Positions 8,059-18,757 are shown, counted from the first letter of the stretch. The stretch: DNA of 64,000 nucleotides from Sediminibacterium magnilacihabitans (GCA_002973575.1 PVEQ01000001.1:1-64000), one strand, 5' to 3'. Notes: generated by a model from the sequence alone, not told the origin. Program-made: numbers and translations.

Positions 8059-8679
8059 ATGAAGCTATTTGATCATTACATCCCGCGCACCGATGGTAAA
8101 CTGAGCGTATGGGCCCACACCTATAAGCAAAAGATTGGGGAGTTGGGGGCATCACTCGGACTCACACCAGAACAAATACCGGAACAACAAAAGATCGCAC
8201 AGGCACTCATCGACAACATTGCTGATGTAGCTATCAAACGGAATTCGTTCCGGGAGGCGACATCTGCCAAAAAGCTTTTCCAGGAAATCCATTTGAAAGA
8301 GATCCGTAGAATGGTTCGCTTTATGAAGACTTTTGGCAATTATTCTCCCAATATGGGTGCAGAATTGAGAGTGGTTATAACAGGATAGCCAGTCAACTTC
8401 GGCGACCTGAAACCCGAACTCCATCCCACTTCATTGCTGGGAAAAGTATCGGTGCGGTTTATCAAGAAACGAATGTTTGGTGTTAAACTATACGGCAGAC
8501 TCCGCGGAGAAGAAGAATGGAAATATTTGGGTATGGGGAGGAGGTCGCCGTTTATTGACAAGCGGCCATTGGCGACAGAAGAGAAGCCCGAAATACGTGA
8601 ATACAAGGCAATGTGTTACGACGGGCAAAGAGAAATAGGTTTAGAAAGTGATATGGTCAGCGTTGTTCATGCAGGCTAA
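8059..8679 (+). pseudogene. Conserved hypothetical gene interrupted by one in-frame TAG
   Basis: The frame from ATG 8059 runs to a TAG at 8386-8388 (109 residues), and the same frame continues without further interruption to the stop at 8679. Ignoring the TAG, the product is about 206 residues: a helical N-terminal part (FDHYIPRTDGKLSVW onward) and a C-terminal beta-rich part containing KLYGRLRGEEEWKYLG and REYKA. This two-part layout is familiar from a class of hypothetical Bacteroidota proteins of about 200 residues. One nonsense codon in an otherwise intact frame indicates recent inactivation, readthrough or a sequence error. The 3' end overlaps the convergent response-regulator gene by 23 bp. 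Confidence 0.7.
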
Positions 8680-9058
8680 TATTTGTATGTTCTCTTGTGT
8701 TCAATAATGTTTTGATCTTGCCAAGCAAATCTGCTGAAGTGAAAGGTTTGGAAATGAATTCGTTTGCTCCCAGCGACAAAACTTCTTCAATAGTAGCTGT
8801 ATTGCCTATCGATGAAAGAATGATGATAGGTGTATTGGCGGTAACAGGATCATTCCTGAAACTGCTGAGCACTTCATATCCATTCGCATACGGCATCATG
8901 AGATCACAAATGACCAGGTCGAATGCAAATCGATCTTTGAGCGCGATGGCTTCTTTTCCGTTCTTGACCTGTGTAACATGGTAACCTTCTTTCGTAAGAA
9001 CGGTCTTCAGTATTACCAGCATAATATGGTCGTCATCAACAGTCAGTATCTGTGTCAT
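8657..9058 (-). CDS. Receiver-only response regulator, distal gene of EPS operon
   Basis: 133 residues forming a single CheY-like receiver domain: acidic pocket DDD at 8-10, phospho-acceptor Asp52 in LVICDLMMPYANG, SS at about 82-83, and Lys104 in ISKPF. No output domain follows, so it must act by protein contact. It is clearly paralogous to the regulator at the head of the same operon; both share DL(L/M)MPYANG(F/Y)EV and SSIGN. A 19-bp gap separates it from the DUF4838 gene. A role in controlling synthase or exporter activity is inferred from position only. Confidence 0.85.
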   Translation of the reverse strand: MTQILTVDDDHIMLVILKTVLTKEGYHVTQVKNGKEAIALKDRFAFDLVICDLMMPYANGYEVLSSFRNDPVTANTPIIILSSIGNTATIEEVLSLGANEFISKPFTSADLLGKIKTLLNTREHTNISLHEQR

Positions 9059-9077
9059 ATCATCAATACATTAGGTA

Positions 9078-11351
9078 TTATAAAACATATATTTCATCAC
9101 AAGCGATCATAGGCTTTTTATTAGGATGATAACGCCACTTAGGCAAGGAAGCATGATTTTTTGCAGAAAACCTGATGTAACGTATCCTCGTTTCCGGAAC
9201 AGAAAAATCAAACACAATCCGGTGTATATTGTAATGTTCTTCAAGAGCGCCCCCCAGCTGATTCATATAAGTGCTTTGTACGGCTTCATACCGGCTGCCA
9301 TCTGCCGATACTTCCACCTGTAACGAAGCTGGTAAAAAGATATGGTGCTTTGGATCATCGAGAAATGCGGCATGTATATTACTGACCGTTTTCGTTTCGC
9401 CCATGTCGATGGTTGCAATCATATCCTGCCCGTAAAAGCAAAGCCAGTTATAACTGAAATCATGATTGCCGGTAACGCCATCCACCAAAGTCAATGGTCC
9501 TTTGTTGGTATATTCAGGTGCAAAAGGAGTAGCTAATTTTACAGCAGCATGCAATGCCAGATTGGGCTGCCATCCTTTTTCAAATAGTCCTTGCCATTCC
9601 TGGCCATATGCATCAGGACTCAACCCGCCTTCTGATAATTCTTTTACACCCGCCCTTGTTGCAGCAGCTCCGAAGCGTTCTACTTTTCCAGGCCACAAAG
9701 CTTTTACCCGATAGCCGCTTTTGTTCGGCAAGAGCTCGAGGTAACCATGTTTTTCCGGGCCGAAAAACCGGGATTGCTGCAATACGGTATATTCCAGGGA
9801 TAGCCTTACTCTTTCCACCCTTGCTTTCTTCAATGTATCGTTCTCAACTGCCGCCGCGGCTTTGTCGAGTATCGTTGAATAGGCATCTATTTTTTCAGGG
9901 CTCAGGTAAGTATTGTATTCCCATACCGGGTTGCCATAGATATCGATTGGACGCCCGGAATGCTGTGCTGCTTCCTGTAGCTGATCAATATAACTGCGTA
10001 TGAATGGAGCCGCAGCGCCATAATATTGCGAGCAGAATGTTTCGATCAACTGGCGCCAATCAGCCTGGGGATCCCAGCTGAGTTTAGCCAGCAGATAAGA
10101 CCTCAGTTCAGCGAGGTCGCTGTAACTTTCACCACTGCCTTGCGAAAACAACCCTTTGACGCCAAGCGATTGATAGAACCTGATATTATCGGCCAGGAAA
10201 AAGAGATCTGGGAATGGCGAGAGATAGTTAGTGAATTGGGTATTGTAATCCCAAAGCATGAGATTGCCTGTGAGCTTGCGCCAGCCTTTGATTTGTTCCA
10301 TGAAAAGACGCGCAGAAGCTTCTTGTACAAGTGGCGCTGAACGATAAGCGTCTATGGTGCTCAGCATGATGAACACGTTGGGCAGGGGTTTGGTTTTTGC
10401 AGGTGGTTCCGCTGTGTACTGGTAAGCCAGTGTGGTGATCTTTTTATCGGGGAAAGCAGCAGCAATCCTGTTCACAAACCGCAGATGGGCGCCGGATGCA
10501 CTCCCTTCTTCTTTCTGGATAGCCCTGCATTTTTCACAGGTACAATAATTGATATTGTCGTTGGCGCTGACGGACCAATATTCAGCATCTGGAAATTTTT
10601 CCATTCTTTTTTTGAGCGCTGCTATGGCAATCTCTACCACCTTTTCATTGCTCATGCAAAGCTGTACAGGTTGCCTGATGCTGTCGATGGCTGAAAAGTA
10701 TTCCGGGTGTGTTTTAAAATAGATAGCGGAATCTACCAGTTTAAAATAACTGTGTCCCCAGATACCCCAAAGGTCCTCAAACTGTTGTAGTTTATGCCAC
10801 GAAAGGTATTCAGCATCCTGTGATGCAGGGAAATAAGCCTGCCGATAAATAAAAGCAGGGTTGGATATTGCTGGCGTAAAACCGGTCACCACAAGGTCTC
10901 TAACCGGAGTAATAAAAACAGGCTCGCCAGCGCCTTTAAAAAGATGGAAGTATTTCTCGATGAATGCATACACCGCATATACCACCCCCTGGCCATGCCT
11001 GCCATACAACACCAGGTTATTATCTTGTCGGGTCAGCAAATAACCTTCACCATTTACTGATCCAACCTGAAAACTTTGCGCTTTCTCCGTATTGCCAACA
11101 TAAATAGAAGGCGATTTGCTTGTAGCGGAAACTGACTCGGGTTGAATGGGCAATCTAAGTCCGGATAACTGTTGAATATACTGTTGCAAGATGCCGGCGG
11201 CCTTCTTTTCATTTGCAGTAGCTTCAGCAGGGATGATGATGGTATAAGCAGAGTGGCCTTTGGATACCAATACCAGGTCCGCAGCCCGGTTGCAGGATGT
11301 GAGCATCAACGAGATCATTATGGTCAGTACAAAACGCATCATGCCTGGCAT
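9078..11351 (-). CDS. DUF4838 lipoprotein with C-terminal discoidin-like domain
   Basis: 757 residues; lipobox LTSC with Cys20, so probably anchored to a membrane outside the cytoplasm. The N-terminal alpha/beta region (about 35-135) resembles the domain that precedes GH20/GH84-type barrels. It is followed by a DUF4838 barrel region with a CTCEKC cysteine cluster near residue 270 and YWSVSANDN. The last 160 residues look like an F5/8 type C (CBM32-like) sandwich. DUF4838 proteins are predicted glycosidases. The start abuts the stop of the TPR-barrel gene (TAA then ATG, no gap). In this operon it could trim or bind the exported polymer, as PgaB does in PNAG systems; this is inference. Confidence 0.8.
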   Translation of the reverse strand: MPGMMRFVLTIMISLMLTSCNRAADLVLVSKGHSAYTIIIPAEATANEKKAAGILQQYIQQLSGLRLPIQPESVSATSKSPSIYVGNTEKAQSFQVGSVNGEGYLLTRQDNNLVLYGRHGQGVVYAVYAFIEKYFHLFKGAGEPVFITPVRDLVVTGFTPAISNPAFIYRQAYFPASQDAEYLSWHKLQQFEDLWGIWGHSYFKLVDSAIYFKTHPEYFSAIDSIRQPVQLCMSNEKVVEIAIAALKKRMEKFPDAEYWSVSANDNINYCTCEKCRAIQKEEGSASGAHLRFVNRIAAAFPDKKITTLAYQYTAEPPAKTKPLPNVFIMLSTIDAYRSAPLVQEASARLFMEQIKGWRKLTGNLMLWDYNTQFTNYLSPFPDLFFLADNIRFYQSLGVKGLFSQGSGESYSDLAELRSYLLAKLSWDPQADWRQLIETFCSQYYGAAAPFIRSYIDQLQEAAQHSGRPIDIYGNPVWEYNTYLSPEKIDAYSTILDKAAAAVENDTLKKARVERVRLSLEYTVLQQSRFFGPEKHGYLELLPNKSGYRVKALWPGKVERFGAAATRAGVKELSEGGLSPDAYGQEWQGLFEKGWQPNLALHAAVKLATPFAPEYTNKGPLTLVDGVTGNHDFSYNWLCFYGQDMIATIDMGETKTVSNIHAAFLDDPKHHIFLPASLQVEVSADGSRYEAVQSTYMNQLGGALEEHYNIHRIVFDFSVPETRIRYIRFSAKNHASLPKWRYHPNKKPMIACDEIYVL

Positions 11352-14225
11352 TTAAAATTTTCTCAGGAAACTGAAGAATATATCATACTGGTTCCGGAAA
11401 GTACCCGATGTCAATTGCTGATTGTACCAGTTCCCCGAAATACTGACTGTATTCCTGTATTGCATGGTATGTGCGTATCCCATTCCAATACTGTAAGTAG
11501 TAATGCCGAGGTTAGCCGGTAACCGGAAGTTCCTGCTGAACTCATCGGGCGAGTTGCCAATTCCGAAAGCAGCGCTCAGGTAATCTGTTTTATCATTCAG
11601 GTATTGGCGTATGTTTAATGTGGCTGCATGATACAGGCTACTGTTACCGGAGGAAATAAGGAAATACCTCAGGTTGGCCCAGAAGTCGCCGAAATATTTA
11701 GCGCCGGAACCAACGATGGAAAATATCCCCGACTGATCCTGTTTGAACCACAGGTACCTGGCACCCAATTCCGCTTCCCATCCTTTTGCAAAATTGTGAA
11801 ACAACGAGTACCCCAATTTCCACTGGGGGAACACAATATTGTTGGATATTCCAATATTGGCATAAGAATAATAACGGGGATTGTGTTTATAATAACTTTC
11901 CAGTTCCATCTGTAAACCGGTGCCTGTATTGCGGCCTGCAAAATTCAGCCTGGCTGCAATAGATCCTTTGCTCAAATAATGCAGGTATTGCAAAGTGGCA
12001 ATATTGGCACGACTGGTTTGACTGCCTGTATCCAGCACACTGTACAGGAACTGCATTCCTACCTGGTTTTTAAAAGTTCTCGACCGGAGATAATCGGCAT
12101 ACTCCCTGTTTTTCAAGGAAGGGAACAATTTTGCTGTGGAATCGGCTGCCTTGAATGCATCGAGATAAGACGCTTTGTTTTCAAGAACCACCGCTTTTTT
12201 CAATAGGAAATATTCACTCTCAGGGTAATGCTCACGTCCCCTGTCTATCAATGTAAGTGCCGTATCGTAAGCCTTTTTTTCATTCAGTATATTGATGGTA
12301 TACATGAGTGCATTGCTGTCGGCAGGCGATAACGCCAGCACTTTGGAAAATTCAGACAGCGCACTGTCGGTCTGCTGCATTTTATTGAAGTAGCGGCCTG
12401 AGGCTAATACCTGTTCCAGGTAGGTATTGCGCAGCTTACTACTGAATGGGTAGCGCTTGTATAATGCACTGGTAATAACATAAGCTTCCCTGAATGACTG
12501 CATCGATTCCAGCACACCTGCTTTTTTCAACAGCAGGTTTTTATCATCGGGCTGTACGAGCAATGCCCTGTTGGCATAATACAATGCAGAATCGTAACGG
12601 TGCACAGCGCTTTCCAGATTGATCATGCCATTCAAAGCATCCATATTGGATATGTCGCTTGCCAGCGCGGTCCTGAATGCCTCACGGGCTCCATCGTAAT
12701 CTTCCGATTGCATGTATTGCCTGCCTAATGTAAGCGCCTGATCCACCAAGAAGTTGTTGTAAGCGCTGTTGCCGGGATTCCTTTGCACAAGCTGCCATGC
12801 GATTGCCAGCGCATCATCGACCTGGCCTGATTGGGCGAGTATATCAGCCTTTTTAAACAACCATTCATCCCTGTTGCCAGGTTGCGAGGAAATGGCCTGA
12901 TCGAGTAATACAAGCGCAGGCTTGAACTGTCTGCGGGCAACCAACAAATTGGCGGAGTACTGAAGCGCTGCCAGGTTGTTCGGTTCAAGTGTGAGGACGC
13001 GTTTGAAAGCAGCCAGTGCGCTGTCGGTATTCATGTCTTGTTGATACTGCCTGCCGGCCTGTAGTGTCAGTTCAACCAGCCGGTCTTTGTTGGCAATAGT
13101 AGACTGCCGGTTAAAAATGTCTTCTGCAACAGTCGCAGCCTGAATATAATGGTGCAGGCTTTCCAATGTACCTTCTTTCTTTAAAAGCAGGTTAAGGTCG
13201 CCGGGATAGTGGCGAAGCGCATTATTTTCAAAAGCAAGCGCATCGGTATAAAGACCTTTTGATGTGGCCAGATTGATGGTATAGTCGATTGCTTCGCGGT
13301 TGGCAGGTGATTGAGATAAAATGGACTGGAATTGCAGGTAAGGGTCCTGCTTCATATAGAAACGACCAGAAGCCATCTGGAGCGATTGCTGCAGCTGCTG
13401 TAGCTTAGGTGTATTGGGAAAATAATGCTGCATGATCTGCAATGTCTCCAGCGCTTCGGCATATCGTTTCATTTCTTCCAGCAGACTCACTTTCTGCAGC
13501 AGGTAAGTATAAGAACGCGGGTCGGTTCCCAGCATCCTGTTGGTGAGGTCCAGCGCAGCCTGCTTATTACTTTTGCGGAGTTCGAGGCTGTATAATGCAT
13601 CAATGGCTTCCTTGTTGACCGGGTCTTCTTCCAGTACTTTATCATAATTGTAATGGGCCCTGGGTATATTTCCGTTTTTGAGATAGCGCCTGGCGTTTTC
13701 CAGTTTGTAGTTGATGTAAAAACGAAGGATCGAACTGTCGTTGTAATAACGGTCATACAAACCATCGGCCCATTTGTCTGCACTTTTCCTGTCGTGCCCG
13801 GCGTCCAGTGCAGCCATTTTTTTCAGCATGAACTCACGATCATACGGAAAGTAGTAAAGCGCATCATCTGCAAAGCACAGGGCTTCCTCCGGGTGTTTGT
13901 CCTGCATTTCCAGGTTGATGATCAATAGATAGGCATCCCGGTATTTAGGTTGATTCACTACTACCCGTCTTAATACGGGCCGGGCACTGTCGGCATTGCC
14001 CCGGAGCATATAAGCTTTGCCCAGCAGGAACAACAGGTCCACATCGCCCGACCTGTTGGCTAATCCTGATTTGGCATACCGGATAGCAGCTGTGTAATTT
14101 TTTTGCTGTATACTTTGCGTGGTGAGCTCGGTATAATCATCGGCATTCATTTTTTTATTAAACTGTCCATGTACTCCGGATACCATCAACAGTATGGTAC
14201 AGCAAGTTATTATAGCAACTCTCAT
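11352..14225 (-). CDS. TPR-repeat protein with YaiO-type outer-membrane barrel
   Basis: About 957 residues from ATG 14225; an upstream in-frame start at 14285 would overlap the GT2 gene by 64 bp, whereas 14225 gives the ATGA overlap seen elsewhere in this operon. A signal peptide (MRVAIITCC...VHGQ) is followed by some 700 residues of TPR repeats with typical A..Y..AL, G......A and P.......L spacing. The last 240 residues are amphipathic beta strands rich in aromatic residues ending ...FFSFLRKF; a terminal Phe is characteristic of outer-membrane proteins. The barrel resembles the YaiO family. A TPR-plus-barrel layout matches PgaA and AlgK/AlgE exporters, so this is the likely outer-membrane polysaccharide channel. 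Confidence 0.85.
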   Translation of the reverse strand: MRVAIITCCTILLMVSGVHGQFNKKMNADDYTELTTQSIQQKNYTAAIRYAKSGLANRSGDVDLLFLLGKAYMLRGNADSARPVLRRVVVNQPKYRDAYLLIINLEMQDKHPEEALCFADDALYYFPYDREFMLKKMAALDAGHDRKSADKWADGLYDRYYNDSSILRFYINYKLENARRYLKNGNIPRAHYNYDKVLEEDPVNKEAIDALYSLELRKSNKQAALDLTNRMLGTDPRSYTYLLQKVSLLEEMKRYAEALETLQIMQHYFPNTPKLQQLQQSLQMASGRFYMKQDPYLQFQSILSQSPANREAIDYTINLATSKGLYTDALAFENNALRHYPGDLNLLLKKEGTLESLHHYIQAATVAEDIFNRQSTIANKDRLVELTLQAGRQYQQDMNTDSALAAFKRVLTLEPNNLAALQYSANLLVARRQFKPALVLLDQAISSQPGNRDEWLFKKADILAQSGQVDDALAIAWQLVQRNPGNSAYNNFLVDQALTLGRQYMQSEDYDGAREAFRTALASDISNMDALNGMINLESAVHRYDSALYYANRALLVQPDDKNLLLKKAGVLESMQSFREAYVITSALYKRYPFSSKLRNTYLEQVLASGRYFNKMQQTDSALSEFSKVLALSPADSNALMYTINILNEKKAYDTALTLIDRGREHYPESEYFLLKKAVVLENKASYLDAFKAADSTAKLFPSLKNREYADYLRSRTFKNQVGMQFLYSVLDTGSQTSRANIATLQYLHYLSKGSIAARLNFAGRNTGTGLQMELESYYKHNPRYYSYANIGISNNIVFPQWKLGYSLFHNFAKGWEAELGARYLWFKQDQSGIFSIVGSGAKYFGDFWANLRYFLISSGNSSLYHAATLNIRQYLNDKTDYLSAAFGIGNSPDEFSRNFRLPANLGITTYSIGMGYAHTMQYRNTVSISGNWYNQQLTSGTFRNQYDIFFSFLRKF

Positions 14226-15748
14226 ACAACTGCCTCCTTTGTTTTTTGAGCTGGCCTGAAGCCCTGTCTTTGCATATTGCCCCAACTGTGTTTTTTACCG
14301 GTAATAAAATTAAAATAACCACGAAGAGCAAAGAACACGATGAGCGGATGATAAATAAATGGTTCCAGGAACGCCATCAGGCATAATCCCAGTACTTCGG
14401 TCCATCTGCGATAGTAATGAAAGGTAATCTGGTCCCACAAAATAGCCAATGACGTGATCATCACTGAAAAAGAATATGCAAATACCAGGAGTATCCTGGC
14501 ATAGGGCCAATTGATATGGCCTGCCGAGATCAGATAAATATAATAGAGAATGCCCGTAGCTTCAATCAGCGGGGCCAGGAATTCGAAGAACAGGTTATAA
14601 GGGAATACAATCAATCCCATGGAACCATAGGAAGGGTTGAAGAAGATACGCCTGTGCATGGACATCACTTCAAACAATCCACGGCCCCATCTCATTCTTT
14701 GTCTTCCAAACACTTTCAATGTAGCGGGGCCTTCGGTCCAGCAGAGAGTAAAAGGGATGTATTTGATCTTATATTTCAGTTTATTGCTGGTCATATAGGC
14801 AACCATACGGGTTACCATGTCCATATCTTCCGCAAAAGACTTACCATCATACCCTCCCGCGTTAATAGCAATTTCTTTGTCGAACATGCCCAGGCCGCCC
14901 GATACATTGGGAACGGCATTGATCATGGACCAGCCCAATTTGCCAATAACGTAAGCGCGTATGTATTCCATTTCCTGGAAACGGGGAAGTAGCTGCCTGG
15001 GCGGACGTATGCGTGTGATCACACCGTCTTCCACTTCACAGGAGTTGGCCATCCGGAGGGTGGCGCCCGTGGCAATAACGCGGCGGTTATCTTCTACCAC
15101 ATGCCGGTAACCGCATTCCGGGCAAGGCTCTCCGACCTCTTTGATTTTTTTACCTTCTTCTTCCATGAAGGGTTTGATCATCCGCAATAATGTGTTCCTT
15201 TCCAGTATGCAATCCACATCGGTACAAAGAAAATAAGGAAAGGACGCGACATTGATACCCGCATTACTGGCATCGGCTTTGCTCTTTCCGTTAACCTTGT
15301 CTATCACGGTCAATTTTTCATAGGCTCCGATAGTAGATTTGAAAACTCTTTTTACCGGTTTGGTAACGATCCGTTCATTGTAGGCAAAATCAACTTCTAC
15401 CAGGCTGAACTGTGCGATCATTTTTTCAAGTGTATCATCTGTGCTTCCATCGTTGATGATGATCACTTCATATCTCGGATAATTGAGCGTTAGCAGGGAA
15501 CGGATATTGGTAATAATAGTTACACTTTCATTAAAAGCCGGGGCGATAATGGAAACACCGGGCGCATGCTTAGCCCAGGTGATCTCTTCATAGTCCACAA
15601 ACCGTTCCTTTTTCAGGAAACGCCTGACGGCAATAAAAGAAAGGATGGCGAGCAACGCATATACCAACAGGAGACTGACACCATAATAGAATATGAAGCT
15701 CTCATAAAAGAACTGTATGACTTCCCATGTGGCGCGTTGTTCAGGCAT
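14222..15748 (-). CDS. Membrane GT2 polysaccharide synthase (second copy)
   Basis: 508 residues. One N-terminal membrane helix (about 20-42), a GT-A catalytic domain, and about four C-terminal helices (365-480). The processive family-2 motifs are all present: Asp100 in INDGS, DVD at 177-179, ED at 307-308 and QRMRW at 350-354, as in PgaC, HasA and BcsA-type synthases. It is a close paralogue of the next upstream gene (same KLTV(V/I)[13 protein letters not shown] and [10 protein letters not shown] stretches), with an insert of roughly 20 residues at 199-221 containing CPEC. It is ATGA-coupled to the TPR-barrel gene; 8 bp separate it from the first synthase. No PilZ domain is visible. Confidence 0.9.
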   Translation of the reverse strand: MPEQRATWEVIQFFYESFIFYYGVSLLLVYALLAILSFIAVRRFLKKERFVDYEEITWAKHAPGVSIIAPAFNESVTIITNIRSLLTLNYPRYEVIIINDGSTDDTLEKMIAQFSLVEVDFAYNERIVTKPVKRVFKSTIGAYEKLTVIDKVNGKSKADASNAGINVASFPYFLCTDVDCILERNTLLRMIKPFMEEEGKKIKEVGEPCPECGYRHVVEDNRRVIATGATLRMANSCEVEDGVITRIRPPRQLLPRFQEMEYIRAYVIGKLGWSMINAVPNVSGGLGMFDKEIAINAGGYDGKSFAEDMDMVTRMVAYMTSNKLKYKIKYIPFTLCWTEGPATLKVFGRQRMRWGRGLFEVMSMHRRIFFNPSYGSMGLIVFPYNLFFEFLAPLIEATGILYYIYLISAGHINWPYARILLVFAYSFSVMITSLAILWDQITFHYYRRWTEVLGLCLMAFLEPFIYHPLIVFFALRGYFNFITGKKHSWGNMQRQGFRPAQKTKEAVV

Positions 15749-15756
15749 AAACGGAA

Positions 15757-17199
15757 TTATTTTTTAGGCGTATTGGAAAAACCCTGTCGTTGCATATTGC
15801 CCCAGCTGTGTTTTTGTCCGGTGATAAAATTGAAATAACCCCTGAGTGAAAATAACATAACCAACGGATGATAGATCAGCATTTCAAAAAAAGGCATCAG
15901 GCAAAGGCTGAATGTTTCCCTCCATGATTTATAGGTTTTATATGTAATCTGATCCCAGAGAATGGCCAGGGTAGTGATCATGACGGAATATATATATACA
16001 AAGACCAATAGCATGATGGCATAAGGTGTATTAATATTGCCTGTTATAATCATGATGATATAATAAATAATGCCAACCGCTTCTATCACCGGTGCGATCA
16101 GCTCAAACAGGAAGTTGTATGGCATAACAATGAGTCCCAACCTGCCATAAAAAGGGTTGAAGAGCAACCTGCGGTGCTGGCTCATTAACTGGATCAGTCC
16201 GCGCGCCCAACGTATCCGCTGCCTGCGCAGGATCTTTACGGTGGAAGGTCCTTCGGTCCAGCAAAGAGATAAGGGTATATAGCGTACTGCGTAATCAATT
16301 TTCTGGCTGCAGCAGAACGCTTCCATCCGTATCATCAGTTCCATATCCTCGCCAAATGAAAGCGGGTCGTAACCACCTGCTCTGATCACAATATCTTTGT
16401 CGAACAGACCCAATCCGCCCGATACATTCGGTACACAGTTGATGGCAGACCACCCCATTTTGCCCAGCACGAAGGCGCGGATGTATTCTACTTCCTGGAA
16501 GCGGGGAATAATGCGTTTGGGAACACGCACTCTCGTAATACCTCCTTCATCCATTTCGCAGGAGTTAGCCATACGCAAAGTAGCGCCGGTTGCGATAACG
16601 CGTTTACGCGGTTCATCGATGATCGGTTTGATCAGCCTCAGTAAAGTGTCTTTATTTAAGATGCAATCCACATCGGTGCAAAGAAAATAAGGAAAGGATG
16701 CCGCATTGATGCCCGCATTGCTGGCATCGGCCTTGCTTTTCCCGTTCACTTTATCTACTACGGTGAGTTTGCTGTATGCGGCGTTGGAAGACCTGAAAAT
16801 TTTCCTCACAGGAAAAGTATTGAGCCGCTTATGATAAGCGAAATCAACCGGTACCAACTCGAATTCCCGGATCATTTTTTCCAGTGTGTCGTCGGAGCTT
16901 CCATCATTCACAATGATCACTTCATAGCGCGGGTAATTCAGATTCATCAATGATCTTACATTGGAGATAATGGTCAGTCCTTCGTTAAATGCAGGGGCAA
17001 TCACGGAGATGCCTACCGGGATTTTACTGGTAATAAGCAAATTGTAATCTACATAGCGGTCTTCTTTCTGGAAACGAAGGATGGCTATAAGCGAAAGTAT
17101 GGCCAGGAGGGAATAGCTGATGAGCAGGGTAATTCCGTAAATGAAAATACCCGATTCAAAAAAATGCGTGATCTTTTCTATGAGCGTAGGTTGTTCCAT
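15757..17199 (-). CDS. Membrane GT2 polysaccharide synthase (first copy)
   Basis: 480 residues from ATG 17199, which overlaps the HEAT-gene stop by one base (TGATG) and aligns with the start of its paralogue; a start at 17226 would add nine residues. In this numbering the motifs are about Asp99 (VNDGS), DVD 176-178, ED 284-285 and QRIRW 327-331. One N-terminal and about four C-terminal membrane helices are visible. All catalytic residues are intact, so both copies should be active. Two synthases in tandem suggest a heteropolymer, two subunits of one complex, or alternative products. Confidence 0.9.
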   Translation of the reverse strand: MEQPTLIEKITHFFESGIFIYGITLLISYSLLAILSLIAILRFQKEDRYVDYNLLITSKIPVGISVIAPAFNEGLTIISNVRSLMNLNYPRYEVIIVNDGSSDDTLEKMIREFELVPVDFAYHKRLNTFPVRKIFRSSNAAYSKLTVVDKVNGKSKADASNAGINAASFPYFLCTDVDCILNKDTLLRLIKPIIDEPRKRVIATGATLRMANSCEMDEGGITRVRVPKRIIPRFQEVEYIRAFVLGKMGWSAINCVPNVSGGLGLFDKDIVIRAGGYDPLSFGEDMELMIRMEAFCCSQKIDYAVRYIPLSLCWTEGPSTVKILRRQRIRWARGLIQLMSQHRRLLFNPFYGRLGLIVMPYNFLFELIAPVIEAVGIIYYIIMIITGNINTPYAIMLLVFVYIYSVMITTLAILWDQITYKTYKSWRETFSLCLMPFFEMLIYHPLVMLFSLRGYFNFITGQKHSWGNMQRQGFSNTPKK

Positions 17200-18368
17200 C
17201 AATACTTGATCAGGGGGTTCATGCAATGTTTGAGGATCAGCGCGTTTTCAGTGGTAGCATTGGATAAAAGCTCCTGTATCATCTGTGTTGCCAGCGCCTG
17301 GTGCCTGATAATGGATTTTGCCGCATTTTTACGCAATTCAAAATCGGTTGAACGCAGGAATTCGTTCTTTAAAAAATCAAGGTGGTTGCCGGTAGCAATG
17401 CGTCCCAGGGCTTTAAGTATTTCAATCTGGCAATTGACGGGTTGATTGAAATACATGTGCACCAGTTTTTCCTCTGCATCTTCCGCCATGAATTTGCCCA
17501 GACAGTTGATGGTATCGGCGCGGAGATAGTGGTCGCGTGTATTCAGTAAATGAATAATGGATGGAATGGCCTCGCGCTGGTTATAATGTAATGCCAGCTT
17601 AAGGCAGAATGCAACAATGCTCTTATTGGTTGAATAAGATATCCAGCGTGCAAAATTAGGAATGGACAATCCTTCCGTAGTGGTGATGGTACGAAACAAC
17701 TCCAACTGGTTCCACATAAGCAATGGCTCCATTGTTACATCGAAAAATTTAAAAGGATCGTTTTTGCTCAGCTTGATATAGGCATTGCGCGCTTCGGCTC
17801 TCAATGTTCTGTTGCGGCTGTTGGTTAAAGGAAGGATGGTAACATCGGCAATGGTCATATCCATGGAAGTGAGCTCAACGATACCTATCACTTTACTGCT
17901 CCAGCCCATTTTCTTCAGTTTCGACATGGAGAATTTGTCAAGCCCCGTTTCAACATAAACCCTTGTCAGCAGCATGGATATATCGCCCGTCACATTTTTC
18001 TTAAAATGAATCATACGGTCAATCAAAGCCTGCTTCTGCCAGCGCTTGCGGAACTGGCGGGAAAGGAAGACTTCGGTTTGTAACCTGACTTCTTCAACAG
18101 GCACCTGCATCATGGCATCTTCGTTCAGGAGCACATATTCTGTCAGTAATTCGTCGATATGCGGATGAATGGCATGGAGGCGCTTCTCCCGCAAATAAGC
18201 TGCAAAACGCCTTAGCAGGATAGAAGAGTATGCAACCAGGATCGTGATCACCGCTATCAGTGTCAGCAGCACCGCAATCTTAATGACCAATGGGTAACGG
18301 TCGAAGTAAAAAAAATTCTGTCTGAAAAACCGCTCGAAAAATGAATCGGTCTGTACAGGAATATTCAT
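17199..18368 (-). CDS. HEAT-like-repeat protein with N-terminal membrane helix
   Basis: 389 residues. One strong membrane helix at about 25-48, then a cytoplasmic, basic alpha-helical region. The C-terminal half shows HEAT-like units (AIPSIIHLLNTRDHYLRADTINCLG and a weaker pair before and after). The start overlaps the response-regulator stop (ATGA), and the stop overlaps the first synthase start (TGATG). Repeat scaffolds of this kind bind partner proteins. It is placed to link the receiver proteins to the membrane synthases; that function is inferred from position. Confidence 0.75.
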   Translation of the reverse strand: MNIPVQTDSFFERFFRQNFFYFDRYPLVIKIAVLLTLIAVITILVAYSSILLRRFAAYLREKRLHAIHPHIDELLTEYVLLNEDAMMQVPVEEVRLQTEVFLSRQFRKRWQKQALIDRMIHFKKNVTGDISMLLTRVYVETGLDKFSMSKLKKMGWSSKVIGIVELTSMDMTIADVTILPLTNSRNRTLRAEARNAYIKLSKNDPFKFFDVTMEPLLMWNQLELFRTITTTEGLSIPNFARWISYSTNKSIVAFCLKLALHYNQREAIPSIIHLLNTRDHYLRADTINCLGKFMAEDAEEKLVHMYFNQPVNCQIEILKALGRIATGNHLDFLKNEFLRSTDFELRKNAAKSIIRHQALATQMIQELLSNATTENALILKHCMNPLIKY

Positions 18369-18757
18369 GGGAGATTTGTTGAACTTTTGGCAAGCAGCCT
18401 GTTGATCCTGCTCATGAACTCACCAACCTGGATCGGCTTCTGGATAAAATCGTCGGCGCCTAATTTAAACCCTTCAATCACTGCCTCTTCATTGCCTATC
18501 GAAGATACAATAACAACCGGCACCCCGGCAGTTTCCGGATCTCTCCGGAAAGCGCTGATGACTTCAAAACCATTGGCGTAAGGCATCAGCAGGTCGGTGA
18601 TCACCAGGTCTATCTTGTTCTTTTCCTTGATCTGGATCGCTTCTTTGCCATTCCTGGCAATGAATAACTGAAAGCCCTTTCCGCGGCTGAGAACAGACCT
18701 GATAATCTGAAGCATCACTTCATCGTCATCTGCAATGAGAATATTCACAGTCATCAT
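18365..18757 (-). CDS. Receiver-only response regulator, first gene of EPS operon
   Basis: 130 residues, a single receiver domain: DDD at 10-12, phospho-acceptor Asp55 in LVITDLLMPYANG, SS at about 85-86, and Lys108 in IQKPI. No DNA-binding domain. It is ATGA-coupled to the HEAT-like gene. No histidine kinase is encoded in the operon, so the phosphodonor lies elsewhere. It is paralogous to the regulator at the other end of the operon. Confidence 0.9.
   Translation of the reverse strand: MMTVNILIADDDEVMLQIIRSVLSRGKGFQLFIARNGKEAIQIKEKNKIDLVITDLLMPYANGFEVISAFRRDPETAGVPVVIVSSIGNEEAVIEGFKLGADDFIQKPIQVGEFMSRINRLLAKSSTNLP

Noticed and set aside
9554..10003. A 149-residue plus-strand frame
   Set aside because: Antisense to the DUF4838 gene with no recognisable motif or start signal.
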